From positions 481,010-545,009 of the forward strand of contig NZ_CM001376.1 of the NCBI RefSeq assembly GCF_000237805.1: DNA of 64,000 nucleotides. The letters are read 5' to 3'. Shown here piece after piece: positions 17,378 to 25,384 of this stretch. The stretch is from Jonquetella anthropi DSM 22815. Lineage in GTDB: Bacteria; Synergistota; Synergistia; Synergistales; Dethiosulfovibrionaceae. A program made the translations under genes and the position numbers. Position 1 is the stretch's first letter. Each line of letters opens with the position of its first letter. The notes beneath the pieces were generated by a model. That model was not told where the DNA came from. It saw only the letters and a list, made by a program, of their open reading frames with translations, and did no database searches.

Positions 17378-18111
17378 GCCGTCTGGCTCTGGTCACAGGA
17401 GCCGGACGCGGCATAGGCAGGGCCATCGCTTTGCGTTTGGCCCAGGACGGCTGCCGGATCGCCCTTCATTATCGGTCGTCTGCAGCCGGCGCCGAAGAAA
17501 CGGCTCAGCAGATTCGCACATCCGGCGGCGAAGCGGAGATTTTCGGCGCCGACCTGACCGATTCGTCTCAGGTTGCCGAGATGTTCGGCCTGATCAAGTC
17601 GCGGATGGGCAGCCCTGAAATTCTGGTCAACAACGCCGGCGCGACGAAGGACGGATTAGTGATGCGCATGAGGGACGAGGACTGGAAAACGGTCCTTGAC
17701 GCGGACCTGACGTCGGTGTTTTACTGTACGAGAGAAGCCCTCAAGGGCATGACGAAGGCGCGGTGGGGTCGGGTCGTGACGATTACGTCCGTCGTCGGGC
17801 TGGCCGGCAACGCCGGGCAGGCCAACTACGCGGCGGCCAAGGCTGGGGCCATCGGGCTCACCCGTTCCGCGGCGCGGGAGTACGGCGGCCGGAACGTGAC
17901 GTTCAACTGCGTGGCGCCCGGGTTTATCGAGACGGACATGACCGCCGGCCTGTCGCAGGAACTCAAGGATCAAATGCTGGCGAGCACGCCGCTTGGCCGG
18001 GCAGGTCAGCCGGAGGACGTCGCGTCTGCTGTGGCGTTTCTCGTCTCAGACGCGGCGGCGTTTATCACAGGGCAAGTCTTAGCCGTTAACGGCGGCATGA
18101 CGATGCAATAA
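17374..18111 (+). CDS. fabG: 3-oxoacyl-ACP reductase
   Basis: This 245-residue short-chain dehydrogenase has the NADP-binding TGAGRGIG at residues 8-15, NNAG near residue 88, a catalytic serine in ITSVVG and the active-site pair in YAAAKAG. The GTG start overlaps the fabD stop. It performs the first reduction of each fatty-acid elongation cycle on ACP-bound substrates made by FabD and FabF. Confidence 0.96.
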   Translation: MSRLALVTGAGRGIGRAIALRLAQDGCRIALHYRSSAAGAEETAQQIRTSGGEAEIFGADLTDSSQVAEMFGLIKSRMGSPEILVNNAGATKDGLVMRMRDEDWKTVLDADLTSVFYCTREALKGMTKARWGRVVTITSVVGLAGNAGQANYAAAKAGAIGLTRSAAREYGGRNVTFNCVAPGFIETDMTAGLSQELKDQMLASTPLGRAGQPEDVASAVAFLVSDAAAFITGQVLAVNGGMTMQ

Positions 18112-18148
18112 ACAAGTTCATCACCCTTCCTTGAAAGGAGGTGGAACC

Positions 18149-18400
18149 ATGACTCGAGAAGAAGTATTCGCAAAACTGAAGGAGATCATCATCGACCGTC
18201 TTGACGTCGACGAGGAGCAGATCAAGCCCGAGGCCTCGTTCGTAGAGGATCTGGGGGCTGACTCCCTTGACATTGTCGAGCTCATCATGGGCATCGAAGA
18301 GGAATTCGACATCGAGATCCCGGACGAAGACGCTGAGAAGCTCACGTCCGTCGGCGAGGCTATCAACTACGCCTGTGAAAAGCTGGGAATCGAAGGCTAG
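18149..18400 (+). CDS. acpP: Acyl carrier protein
   Basis: This is an 83-residue acidic carrier protein. The phosphopantetheine-attachment serine is in the motif [10 protein letters not shown] at about residue 37. ATG 18149 is preceded by a very strong AAAGGAGGTGG, fitting high expression. A hairpin follows the gene at 18421-18445. Confidence 0.97.
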   Translation: MTREEVFAKLKEIIIDRLDVDEEQIKPEASFVEDLGADSLDIVELIMGIEEEFDIEIPDEDAEKLTSVGEAINYACEKLGIEG

Positions 18401-18420
18401 CCTTGCTCCAGCCGCATTTC

Positions 18421-18445
18421 AGGGGAGGCCCTGAGGGCCTCCCCT
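18421..18445 (+). other. Perfect intercistronic hairpin between acpP and fabF
   Basis: AGGGGAGGCCC (18421-18431), a TGA loop and GGGCCTCCCCT (18435-18445) form an 11-bp perfect stem. There is no T tract behind it, so it is more likely a 3' stabiliser or processing element for the abundant acpP message than a full terminator. Confidence 0.65.
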
Positions 18446-18535
18446 GTATTCGACGGCAAACTGTGTCCTTTTTCCCCGCAGGGGAGAACCCGGCGGGCTA
18501 GGTTTACATTTGACTCCGCGAGAGGAGTGAATTCA

Positions 18536-19777
18536 GTGACCATCACTGAACGGAAGGTAGCTATTACCGGACTGGGCGTCGTGAGCCCAATCGGCAGTGG
18601 CAAAAACAATTACTGGCGGGCTCTTGAAGCGGGGACGAACGGCGTCGGGCCGATTACCGCCTTCGACGCGTCCGAGTTCCCCGTACGAATTGCCGCTGAA
18701 GTGAAAGACTTTAATCCTGAAGACTATATGCCCCGAAAGGAAGCCAAACGGGCCGATCGGGCCATTCAGTTCGCCGTCGCGGCCAGTCAGATGGCCATGG
18801 ACGATGCGGGGCTTGCCGCTGGATCGGTGGATCCCTATCGTTTCGGCGTGTACATCGGTTCCGGGCAGGGCGGAATTTCCACCTGCTTCGAGAACTTCCA
18901 GACTCTCATCACCGCCGGACACCGGCGGGTCAGCCCGTTCTTCATCCCCATGATGATCACCAACATGGCGGCGGCGTACGTGGCAATTCAGCAGAAAGCG
19001 AAGGGCCCGTGCTTCTGCGTCGTTACGGCCTGCGCGACCGGCGTGAACAACATCGGCGAGGCGGCTCGGGCTATCAGCCGGGGCGACGCTGACGTCATGC
19101 TGGCGGGCGGCACCGAAGCGGCGGTGTGCAGTATTTGTGTGGCCGGTTTTGCGGCCATGAAGGCCCTTTCCACCCGCAACGACGAGCCGGGCCGGGCTTC
19201 CCGTCCTTTTGACCGGGATCGGGACGGTTTCGTCGTCGGCGAGGGCGCCGGCGTGCTCGTCTTGGAGGATATGGAGCGGGCGCGGGCGCGGGGCGCTCAC
19301 ATTTACGGCGAAATCAGAGGGTACGGCAGTTCCTGTGACGCCAGTCATATTACCGCACCCGACCCGAACGGCGAAGGCGCAGCCCGGGCCATGCAGATGG
19401 CGGTGGAAGAAGCCGGCTGGGATCGAGTCGACCTGATCAACGCTCACGGCACGTCGACCGGTCTCAACGACGTGATGGAGTCTCAAGCGATCAACCGGGT
19501 ATTCGGCGCCGCGGCGCCCGATATCCTCGTGAACTCCACCAAGTCGATGATCGGCCACGGCTTGGGCGCGGCCGGCGGCATGGAGACCGTCGCCGCCATT
19601 CAGTCTTTGGAGGAAGGAATCATTCACCGAACGCTGAACTTGGAAAATCAGGACCCGGAGTGTAACGTCACCGTGGTCAAGGAGACGCTTCGCCGGCCGG
19701 TTGACCGTGTTCTCGTCAACAGCTTCGGCTTTGGCGGACACAACGCCGTCATCGCGATCGAAAAATGCAGGAGCTAA
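18536..19777 (+). CDS. fabF: 3-oxoacyl-ACP synthase II
   Basis: This 413-residue condensing enzyme has its catalytic Cys in VVTACATGVNNIG, His in NAHGTSTGLND and His/Lys in STKSMIGHGLGAAGG. GTG 18536 was preferred over GTG 18527 because AGAGGAG lies 8 bases upstream of it. Its 3' end overlaps the start of rnc by 13 bases. It elongates acyl-ACP with malonyl-ACP in the cytosol. Confidence 0.96.
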   Translation: MTITERKVAITGLGVVSPIGSGKNNYWRALEAGTNGVGPITAFDASEFPVRIAAEVKDFNPEDYMPRKEAKRADRAIQFAVAASQMAMDDAGLAAGSVDPYRFGVYIGSGQGGISTCFENFQTLITAGHRRVSPFFIPMMITNMAAAYVAIQQKAKGPCFCVVTACATGVNNIGEAARAISRGDADVMLAGGTEAAVCSICVAGFAAMKALSTRNDEPGRASRPFDRDRDGFVVGEGAGVLVLEDMERARARGAHIYGEIRGYGSSCDASHITAPDPNGEGAARAMQMAVEEAGWDRVDLINAHGTSTGLNDVMESQAINRVFGAAAPDILVNSTKSMIGHGLGAAGGMETVAAIQSLEEGIIHRTLNLENQDPECNVTVVKETLRRPVDRVLVNSFGFGGHNAVIAIEKCRS

Positions 19778-20484
19778 TAGCCGGCAGGACAAGCCGAGCT
19801 CAAGACCTGAGCGCTTTTCAAAAGCGCTCAGGTCTTGTTTTTCGTGACCCCGCACTGCTGGACTTAGCTCTGACTCACCGGTCGTTTGCCGCCGAGCGGG
19901 GCGGGGGAGACAACCAGCGTCTGGAATTTCTCGGCGACGCGCTGATCGAAGGGGCCGTCAGCGCCGAGTTGTTTTGCTCCCGCACGAACGACGACGAGGG
20001 GAAACTGACGAGGCGGCGCGCCCGGCTCGTCTGCCAAAAGTCTTTGGCCCGCTGCGCCGATAAGCTGGGCTTAGGGGAACTGCTGCGGCGTGGGCGGGGA
20101 CAGACGGAGGCGACCGAGGCCATGAAGGCGGACGCCTTTGAGGCCTTGGCTGCGGCGCTCTACTTGGACGGCGGCGCCGAAGCGATGCGCGGCTTGGTGG
20201 ACTTGATCCTGTCCGAGCCGCTCGCGCCTCTGGACGCGAAGACCCTGCTGTGCCAGTGGGGCGCCTCCTGCAGGGTAACGGTGACTTTCGAGGAGACGGG
20301 ACGAACCGGCCCGGATCACGAGCCTCACTTCTTCGTCCGCGTTCAGGCCGGCAGCGAGACGGCCTGCGGCGAAGGGCCGAGCCGGCTGGCGGCTGAGCAG
20401 GACGCTGCGGGGAAGGTCATCCGGTCTCTTGAAGAGCGGGGAGAGTGCGCAATCGGTTGTCCAACTGAGGCGGAGTTGTTATAA
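19765..20484 (+). CDS. rnc: Ribonuclease III
   Basis: This 239-residue dsRNA endonuclease has an N-terminal RNase III domain with the signature NQRLEFLGDAL (about residues 49-59) and the second acidic cluster in KADAFEALAAALYLDGG. A C-terminal dsRNA-binding domain follows (about residues 165-230). ATG 19765 lies inside the end of fabF. Alignment by eye of AFQKRSGLVFRDPALLDLALTHRSF to the usual N-terminus means residues 13-25 belong to the protein, yet their codons form a perfect terminator-like hairpin (19801-19842). The last codons contain the promoter of the pyr operon. Confidence 0.93.
   Translation: MQELIAGRTSRAQDLSAFQKRSGLVFRDPALLDLALTHRSFAAERGGGDNQRLEFLGDALIEGAVSAELFCSRTNDDEGKLTRRRARLVCQKSLARCADKLGLGELLRRGRGQTEATEAMKADAFEALAAALYLDGGAEAMRGLVDLILSEPLAPLDAKTLLCQWGASCRVTVTFEETGRTGPDHEPHFFVRVQAGSETACGEGPSRLAAEQDAAGKVIRSLEERGECAIGCPTEAELL
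19801..19842 (+). terminator. Perfect intrinsic terminator embedded in the 5' coding region of rnc
   Basis: CAAGACCTGAGCGCTTTT (19801-19818) and its exact complement (19820-19837) surround a single C, and TTTTT follows at 19838-19842. This looks like a textbook terminator of the lipid operon, and it is also an 18-bp RNase III-like duplex, lying within codons 13-26 of rnc. Confidence 0.85.
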
Positions 20485-20485
20485 T
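20457..20485 (+). promoter_or_regulatory. Promoter of the pyrimidine operon
   Basis: TTGTCC (20457-20462), a 17-base spacer and a perfect TATAAT (20480-20485) overlap the end of rnc. Transcription would begin near 20492, leaving only about 30 bases of leader before pyrC. That is too short for the classical PyrR attenuator. Confidence 0.82.
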
Positions 20486-20521
20486 CGGCCGAAAGCGTTT
20501 GAGTCTGAAAGGCGGTGCGTC

Positions 20522-21835
20522 ATGAAGACGTTATTCTGCAACTGCCGTTTGGTCGATCCGTCCCAAGGTTTGGACGGGCCGGGCGCCCTGCTGGCCGAAG
20601 ACGGCGTTATTCTTTGGAGCGGTTCTCAGATCCCGGAAGGAACAGAAGCCCACAGGACAATTGACTGCGGCGGCTGTGTCCTCGCGCCGGGGCTGATAGA
20701 CCTGCACGTCCATTTCAGGGAGCCGGGACAGACTCATAAGGAGACTTTGGCGACAGGCTGTCAGGCCGCCGCTGCCGGCGGGTACACGGCGGTCGTCACC
20801 ATGGCCAACACGACGCCGCCGATCGACAGCTCGGAGATGGTTCGCTGGACGCTCCGAAACGCCCAGCCGCTGGACTGCCGAATCTTTCCCGCGGCCGCAG
20901 TGACCCGGGGCATGAAGGGGCAGGAGCTGACCGACTTTCGCGCTCTGGCTGAAGCTGGAGCCAGCTGCCTGACCGACGACGGGCTGATGGTGGCCCGAAA
21001 CGACGTGGCGTTTGCCGCTTTCAAGGAGGCGGCTGCTCTGGGCCTCGCCGTGAGCATTCACCCGGAGACGCCCGGCCTTGGCGGCGACCGGTCGGTCAAT
21101 CAGGGGGACGTGTCGCGCCGATTCGGGCTGGAAGGCGTCCCGCCGGCAGGGGAAGAGACCGGCATCGCCCGGGACATCGTGCTGGCCGAAGCGGCCGGCG
21201 CTCACCTGCACGTTCAGCACGTGTCGACCGCCCGGGGCGTGGCGCTGATCGCCTGGGCGAAGTCCCGGGGGGCCCATGTCACGGCCGAGGCGACGCCACA
21301 CCACATCAGCCTGACGGAAGAGCGGGTCCTGCGATGCGGCGCGAACGCGAAAATGAGCCCGCCCCTTCGGACGGAGGCGGACAGACTGGCTGTCGAGACG
21401 GGACTTCTGGACGGCACGCTGGACGTGATCGCCACGGACCACGCGCCCCACTCGCCGGAGGAAAAAGCGCAGGGACTAGCGAAAGCGCCGAACGGCGTCG
21501 TCGGCTTGGAGACGGCTCTGGCCGTCTGCTTGACCGAACTGTCGGCTAGCCCGCGGTTTTCTCTCCCGCTTTTGATCGACCGAATGAGCTGTCGTCCCGC
21601 TGCTGTTCTCGGCCTTCCGGGCGGCACGCTGAAAAGCGGCTCGCCGGCCGACCTCGTCGTCTTTGACCCGAAAGAGCGGTGGACCGTCGATGCAAGCCGT
21701 TTTCGCTCAAAGGGGCGCAACACGCCGTGGGACGGAGAAACTCTGATTGGACGGGTCAAGCTGACCGTTCTTGGCGGTCGGTTCACGTGGCGCGACATGG
21801 ACGACGCCCGGTTCGCCGGACTGCAGGAGGCGTGA
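20522..21835 (+). CDS. pyrC: Dihydroorotase
   Basis: This is a 437-residue amidohydrolase of the type I/III class. The zinc-binding HxH is in DLHVHFREPGQ near residue 62, further His ligands lie in SIHPE and LHVQHVSTA, and the catalytic Asp is in IATDHAPHS. It cyclises carbamoyl-aspartate to dihydroorotate. ATG 20522 was chosen for its GGCGGTG Shine-Dalgarno and family length; an in-frame upstream extension would run back into rnc. It is the first gene of pyrC-R-K-D-F-E. Confidence 0.95.
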   Translation: MKTLFCNCRLVDPSQGLDGPGALLAEDGVILWSGSQIPEGTEAHRTIDCGGCVLAPGLIDLHVHFREPGQTHKETLATGCQAAAAGGYTAVVTMANTTPPIDSSEMVRWTLRNAQPLDCRIFPAAAVTRGMKGQELTDFRALAEAGASCLTDDGLMVARNDVAFAAFKEAAALGLAVSIHPETPGLGGDRSVNQGDVSRRFGLEGVPPAGEETGIARDIVLAEAAGAHLHVQHVSTARGVALIAWAKSRGAHVTAEATPHHISLTEERVLRCGANAKMSPPLRTEADRLAVETGLLDGTLDVIATDHAPHSPEEKAQGLAKAPNGVVGLETALAVCLTELSASPRFSLPLLIDRMSCRPAAVLGLPGGTLKSGSPADLVVFDPKERWTVDASRFRSKGRNTPWDGETLIGRVKLTVLGGRFTWRDMDDARFAGLQEA

Positions 21836-21838
21836 GCT

Positions 21839-22450
21839 TTGCGGGAAAAACGGACGATCATGGACGGCGCTCACATCGAGCGGGCCCTGCGCCGGGTTGC
21901 CGACGAGATACTAGAACACAACGGCGGAGCCGCCGGGCTGATGCTTTTGGGCATTCAGCGCCGAGGCGTTTACTTGGCTAACCGGCTGGCAGACCTGCTT
22001 CAGAACGCCGAAAAGGTGAAGGTCCCTAAAGGGCAGCTGGACATCACGCTGTACCGGGACGATCTGACGCTGCTGAGCGACGAGCCGATAGTTCACAGCA
22101 CGTCCCTGCCCGGCGACGTGACGGGGCAGAAGATCATTCTGGTTGACGACGTGCTCTATACCGGCCGGACGATTCGGGCAGCGCTTGACGCCCTGACCGA
22201 TCTGGGGCGTCCCGCGTCGGTACAGCTGGTCGTGCTGGTGGACCGGGGACATAGGGAGCTGCCGATTCAGCCGGATTTTCTGGGCCGACGGGTGCCTACG
22301 GCTTTAAGCGAGACCGTGGAAGTGAGGCTCAGCGAGTTGGACGGCGAGGATCGGGTGGTCATTTGCCAAGCGGGGGAGCTCAGGAGGGGAACAGGGGATG
22401 ACGAAGGACTGGATAGGCACGCTGAGGGCTCAGGAGCAGATAGGCCCTGA
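21839..22450 (+). CDS. pyrR: PyrR bifunctional pyrimidine regulator / uracil phosphoribosyltransferase-like
   Basis: This 203-residue type I PRTase has the PRPP-binding loop ILVDDVLYTGRTIRAALD near residue 100. In characterised relatives it binds pyr mRNA in response to UMP and has weak uracil phosphoribosyltransferase activity. The start is TTG 21839, with AGGAGG about 9 bases upstream. The C-terminus is about 20 residues longer than usual and overlaps pyrK by 53 bases; the extra tail (rich in Gly, Asp and Arg) may be incidental. Confidence 0.93.
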   Translation: MREKRTIMDGAHIERALRRVADEILEHNGGAAGLMLLGIQRRGVYLANRLADLLQNAEKVKVPKGQLDITLYRDDLTLLSDEPIVHSTSLPGDVTGQKIILVDDVLYTGRTIRAALDALTDLGRPASVQLVVLVDRGHRELPIQPDFLGRRVPTALSETVEVRLSELDGEDRVVICQAGELRRGTGDDEGLDRHAEGSGADRP

Positions 22451-23156
22451 CCTTTACGCTGCAGTTGTAGAGTGCGCTCCCGTGGCGCGGCAGGCCCAGC
22501 CCGGGCAGTTCGTGCTGGTCTCGCCGGGGGACCGCAGCCTGCGTCTGCTGAGGCCGCTTGGAATCAGCGGCACGAGCGGCGACATGTTTGAGATGATCTA
22601 TCGAAAAGTCGGGCGGGGAACCGAGCTGATGACCCGTTGGCAGCCCGGAACGGAATTCCTGTTCCGAGGGCCGGCAGGCGGGGCGTTCAGTCGGCCGACT
22701 GGCCCGGCGATAGCGGTTGCCGGGACGCTGGGCGTGGCGCCGCTCCTTTTTGCCCGGCAGGTCTTCGGTCCGTTTGAGAAAATGTTTCTCGGCGTGCCGA
22801 ACGGCTCTTGGGAGCCGTTCGCCCGCTGGGTCGCGGGCAGGGCGGGCGAGACGGAGCTTTACTGCGACACCGGGGAAATCGGCTTGAAAGGGTTCTGCAC
22901 TCAAGGGCTCGACGGCTTAGACCTGAGTGGCCGGTCAGTACTGGCCTGCGGGCCGAACCCGATGCTTGCGGCGCTGTACCGCCGCTGGGGCGGGACTGTG
23001 AGCGACATGCAGGTCAGCTTGGAAAAACGGATGGGCTGCGGCATGGGCGGGTGCTTCGGCTGCGTCGTCAGCCTTAAAACCGGGCGTCGGCGTCTCTGCA
23101 TCGACGGGCCGGTCTTTCAGGCGAAGGAGGTGGACTGGGATGAGCTCCATCTCTAA
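22398..23156 (+). CDS. pyrK: Dihydroorotate dehydrogenase electron-transfer subunit
   Basis: This 252-residue FAD and [2Fe-2S] subunit connects PyrDB to NAD. An N-terminal ferredoxin-reductase-like FAD domain contains RPLGIS. The C-terminal iron-sulfur ligands lie in the cluster CGMGGCFGC plus a later Cys in RRLCIDGP. The ATG lies inside the tail of pyrR with AGGAGGGGA upstream. It overlaps pyrD by 17 bases. Confidence 0.95.
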   Translation: MTKDWIGTLRAQEQIGPDLYAAVVECAPVARQAQPGQFVLVSPGDRSLRLLRPLGISGTSGDMFEMIYRKVGRGTELMTRWQPGTEFLFRGPAGGAFSRPTGPAIAVAGTLGVAPLLFARQVFGPFEKMFLGVPNGSWEPFARWVAGRAGETELYCDTGEIGLKGFCTQGLDGLDLSGRSVLACGPNPMLAALYRRWGGTVSDMQVSLEKRMGCGMGGCFGCVVSLKTGRRRLCIDGPVFQAKEVDWDELHL

Positions 23157-24093
23157 GTTGACGTGTCACGTCGGCGGGCTGGATCTGACCTCGCCGCTCG
23201 TCATCGCCTCGGGCATATGGCCGTACGAAAAAGAGTACTGGGCCGGCGAGTACCTCGACTTTGCCGGGGCCGTGTGCTCCAAGGCCATCACGGCCGATCC
23301 GCGGCCGGGCAACCCCGGAACGCGGGTATGGGAAACGCCCTGCGGCATGCTGAACAGCATCGGTCTTCAAAACGAGGGCGCCGGGTCGTTTTTCGGCGGC
23401 ACGCTGGGCCGGCTCAGAAGCTACGGGAAGCCCCTTCTGCTGAACGTCTCGATGGAAAGCTCTTCCGACTTGGAACGGATATTGGACGCCATGGAGCCAG
23501 TCGCGCCGTCGGTTGACTGCGTGGAGCTGAACGTGTCCTGTCCTAACGTCGATCAAGGCTGCATGAGCTGGGGCGTGGATCCTGCCCTGACGGCCCAAGC
23601 GGTTCAGCAGGTCCGCCGCCGGTGGAGCGGCCCGCTGTGGGTTAAGCTGACCCCGCAGGCGCCCGATCCGTGCGCCGTGGCCAAGGCCGCCCAGGACGCG
23701 GGGGCCAGCGCTCTTGTCGTCGCCAACACGTGGTTGGGAGCTGCAATCGACACGGTCAAAGCCCGTCCGGCTTTTGACCGGGTTGTGGCGGGACTTTCCG
23801 GCCCGGCGATTTTCCCCTTGGCCCTTCGGATGGTTTGGCAAGTCTGCGGCGCCGTGGATATTCCCGTCGTGGGCTGCGGCGGCGTCGCCTCGGCTGACTC
23901 GGCCGTTGCCATGCTGATGGCCGGCGCGGCGGCGGTCGAAGTGGGGATGGCGCTTTTTTCCGATTTCAGCGTCTTAGAGCGCATCGCCCGAGGGCTTGAA
24001 GAGGAAGTATCCCGCCGAGGTTTTCAATCAGTCGGCGAGTTGGTCGGTCTGGCGAGGCCTGACCGGGATTTACAGGAGAGGATGAGACGATGA
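23140..24093 (+). CDS. pyrD: Dihydroorotate dehydrogenase (NAD-dependent class 1B), catalytic subunit
   Basis: This 317-residue FMN TIM-barrel enzyme has substrate contacts in NSIGLQNEG and the active-site Cys in ELNVSCPNVDQG; the FMN phosphate site is near VGCGGVASADSAVAMLMAGA. Pairing with pyrK identifies it as class 1B, which uses NAD and suits an anaerobe. It overlaps pyrF by four bases. Confidence 0.95.
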   Translation: MSSISKLTCHVGGLDLTSPLVIASGIWPYEKEYWAGEYLDFAGAVCSKAITADPRPGNPGTRVWETPCGMLNSIGLQNEGAGSFFGGTLGRLRSYGKPLLLNVSMESSSDLERILDAMEPVAPSVDCVELNVSCPNVDQGCMSWGVDPALTAQAVQQVRRRWSGPLWVKLTPQAPDPCAVAKAAQDAGASALVVANTWLGAAIDTVKARPAFDRVVAGLSGPAIFPLALRMVWQVCGAVDIPVVGCGGVASADSAVAMLMAGAAAVEVGMALFSDFSVLERIARGLEEEVSRRGFQSVGELVGLARPDRDLQERMRR

Positions 24094-24806
24094 CAGAGAA
24101 AGACCTGCCGCTTTTTGCCGCTCTGGACCTTGACACCCTCAAGGAGGCCCGACAGACTGTTGACCGTTTGGCCGGGCTGGTCCGGGGAATCAAGATCGGG
24201 CCGAGACTGTACTCTCTGGGAGGACGCCCTTTCATCGACGAGATCGTTGACCGGGGCTTTGACCTGTTTCTCGACCTGAAGCTTCACGACATTCCCAACA
24301 CCGTTCGGCTGGCGATCGAGGCCTTGGCCGACGCCGGGCTGTGGTGCGTGACGGTTCACGGCGCCGGCGGACGGCGCATGCTGGAAGAAGCTGTGGCCGC
24401 CCGAAACGCCCGAGGCTCGTCGATGAAGATCTTGGCGATCACCGTCCTGACCAGCTTCTCGGAGGAAAGTTGGTCGGAGGTGGCTCCCGGAACGTCCATC
24501 GAAGCGGCGATCCGAGCCAGAGCGAAGCTCTGCGACGATACGGGGCTTGACGGACTCGTCTGCTCGCCGCTCGACCTGCCGATCGTAAAAAGCTGCACGT
24601 CGCCTCGGTTGCTGAAAGTCGTCCCGGGCGTCCGTCTGGCTGCGGCAGGGGACGACCAGACGCGGGTTGCCACGCCGAAAGACGCGATTATCGCCGGGGC
24701 AGATTATCTGGTCATGGGTCGTCCGATCTACAAAGCAAAAGATCTGGAAGGCGCGATGGATGCAATCAAACAGTCCATACAGGAGGGATTATCATGTCGG
24801 GTCTGA
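24090..24806 (+). CDS. pyrF: Orotidine 5'-phosphate decarboxylase
   Basis: This 238-residue TIM-barrel enzyme carries the catalytic Asp/Lys/Asp tetrad region in FLDLKLHDIPNT (about residues 58-69). The phosphate-binding end is around VVPGVRL and YLVMGRPI. It makes UMP from OMP. It overlaps both pyrD (4 bases) and pyrE (13 bases). Confidence 0.96.
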   Translation: MTEKDLPLFAALDLDTLKEARQTVDRLAGLVRGIKIGPRLYSLGGRPFIDEIVDRGFDLFLDLKLHDIPNTVRLAIEALADAGLWCVTVHGAGGRRMLEEAVAARNARGSSMKILAITVLTSFSEESWSEVAPGTSIEAAIRARAKLCDDTGLDGLVCSPLDLPIVKSCTSPRLLKVVPGVRLAAAGDDQTRVATPKDAIIAGADYLVMGRPIYKAKDLEGAMDAIKQSIQEGLSCRV

Positions 24807-25384
24807 CCGTAGAAGAGCAGATTAAATCAATGATGATCGAGAGCGGCGCGTGGCTTCAAGGGCATTTCCGGCTCACGTCGGGCCGCCACAGCGGCAACTA
24901 CATGCAGTGCGCCATGATGCTCCGCTACCCCAAAAAGGCCGCGTTCGCCGGCGCGGAGCTGGCCAAGCTGCTTCGGCCTTTGGAGCCGGATTTCATCGTC
25001 TCTCCTGCTCTTGGCGGGTTGATCATCGGTCACGAAGTGGCTCGGGCGCTTGACGTTCCGTTTTTGTTCTGCGAGCGCGAGGCGGGAGCCATGCGGCTGC
25101 GGAGGTTCCCGGCGCCGGAGGGTAAAAAGTTCGTGGTCGTCGAGGACGTCATCACGACCGGCGGCTCGCTTAAGGAAACGGCCGTTCACGTGGCATCGCT
25201 CGGGTGCCGCTGGGTCGGCTCGGCCTGCATCGTCGACCGCAGCGGCGGCGACAACGTCATCGGCCCGTCGCTCATCTCGCTGATGAAAATTTCGTTCCCG
25301 ACCTACGAGGAAAGCGAGTGCCCTCTTTGCGCTTCACTGGGAACGCCGCCTGTGAAACCGGGGAGCAGAGACCTGTCCAAATGA
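24794..25384 (+). CDS. pyrE: Orotate phosphoribosyltransferase
   Basis: This 196-residue PRTase has the substrate loop SGRHSGNYMQC and the PRPP motif VVVEDVITTGGS. It makes OMP from orotate. The C-terminal part contains a CPLC pair not needed for catalysis. Its stop overlaps the ATG of the next gene. Confidence 0.95.
   Translation: MSGLTVEEQIKSMMIESGAWLQGHFRLTSGRHSGNYMQCAMMLRYPKKAAFAGAELAKLLRPLEPDFIVSPALGGLIIGHEVARALDVPFLFCEREAGAMRLRRFPAPEGKKFVVVEDVITTGGSLKETAVHVASLGCRWVGSACIVDRSGGDNVIGPSLISLMKISFPTYEESECPLCASLGTPPVKPGSRDLSK

Noticed and set aside
18533-19855. 440-codon open frame on the minus strand
   Set aside because: It lies entirely opposite fabF, whose active-site motifs are intact; the antisense product resembles nothing.
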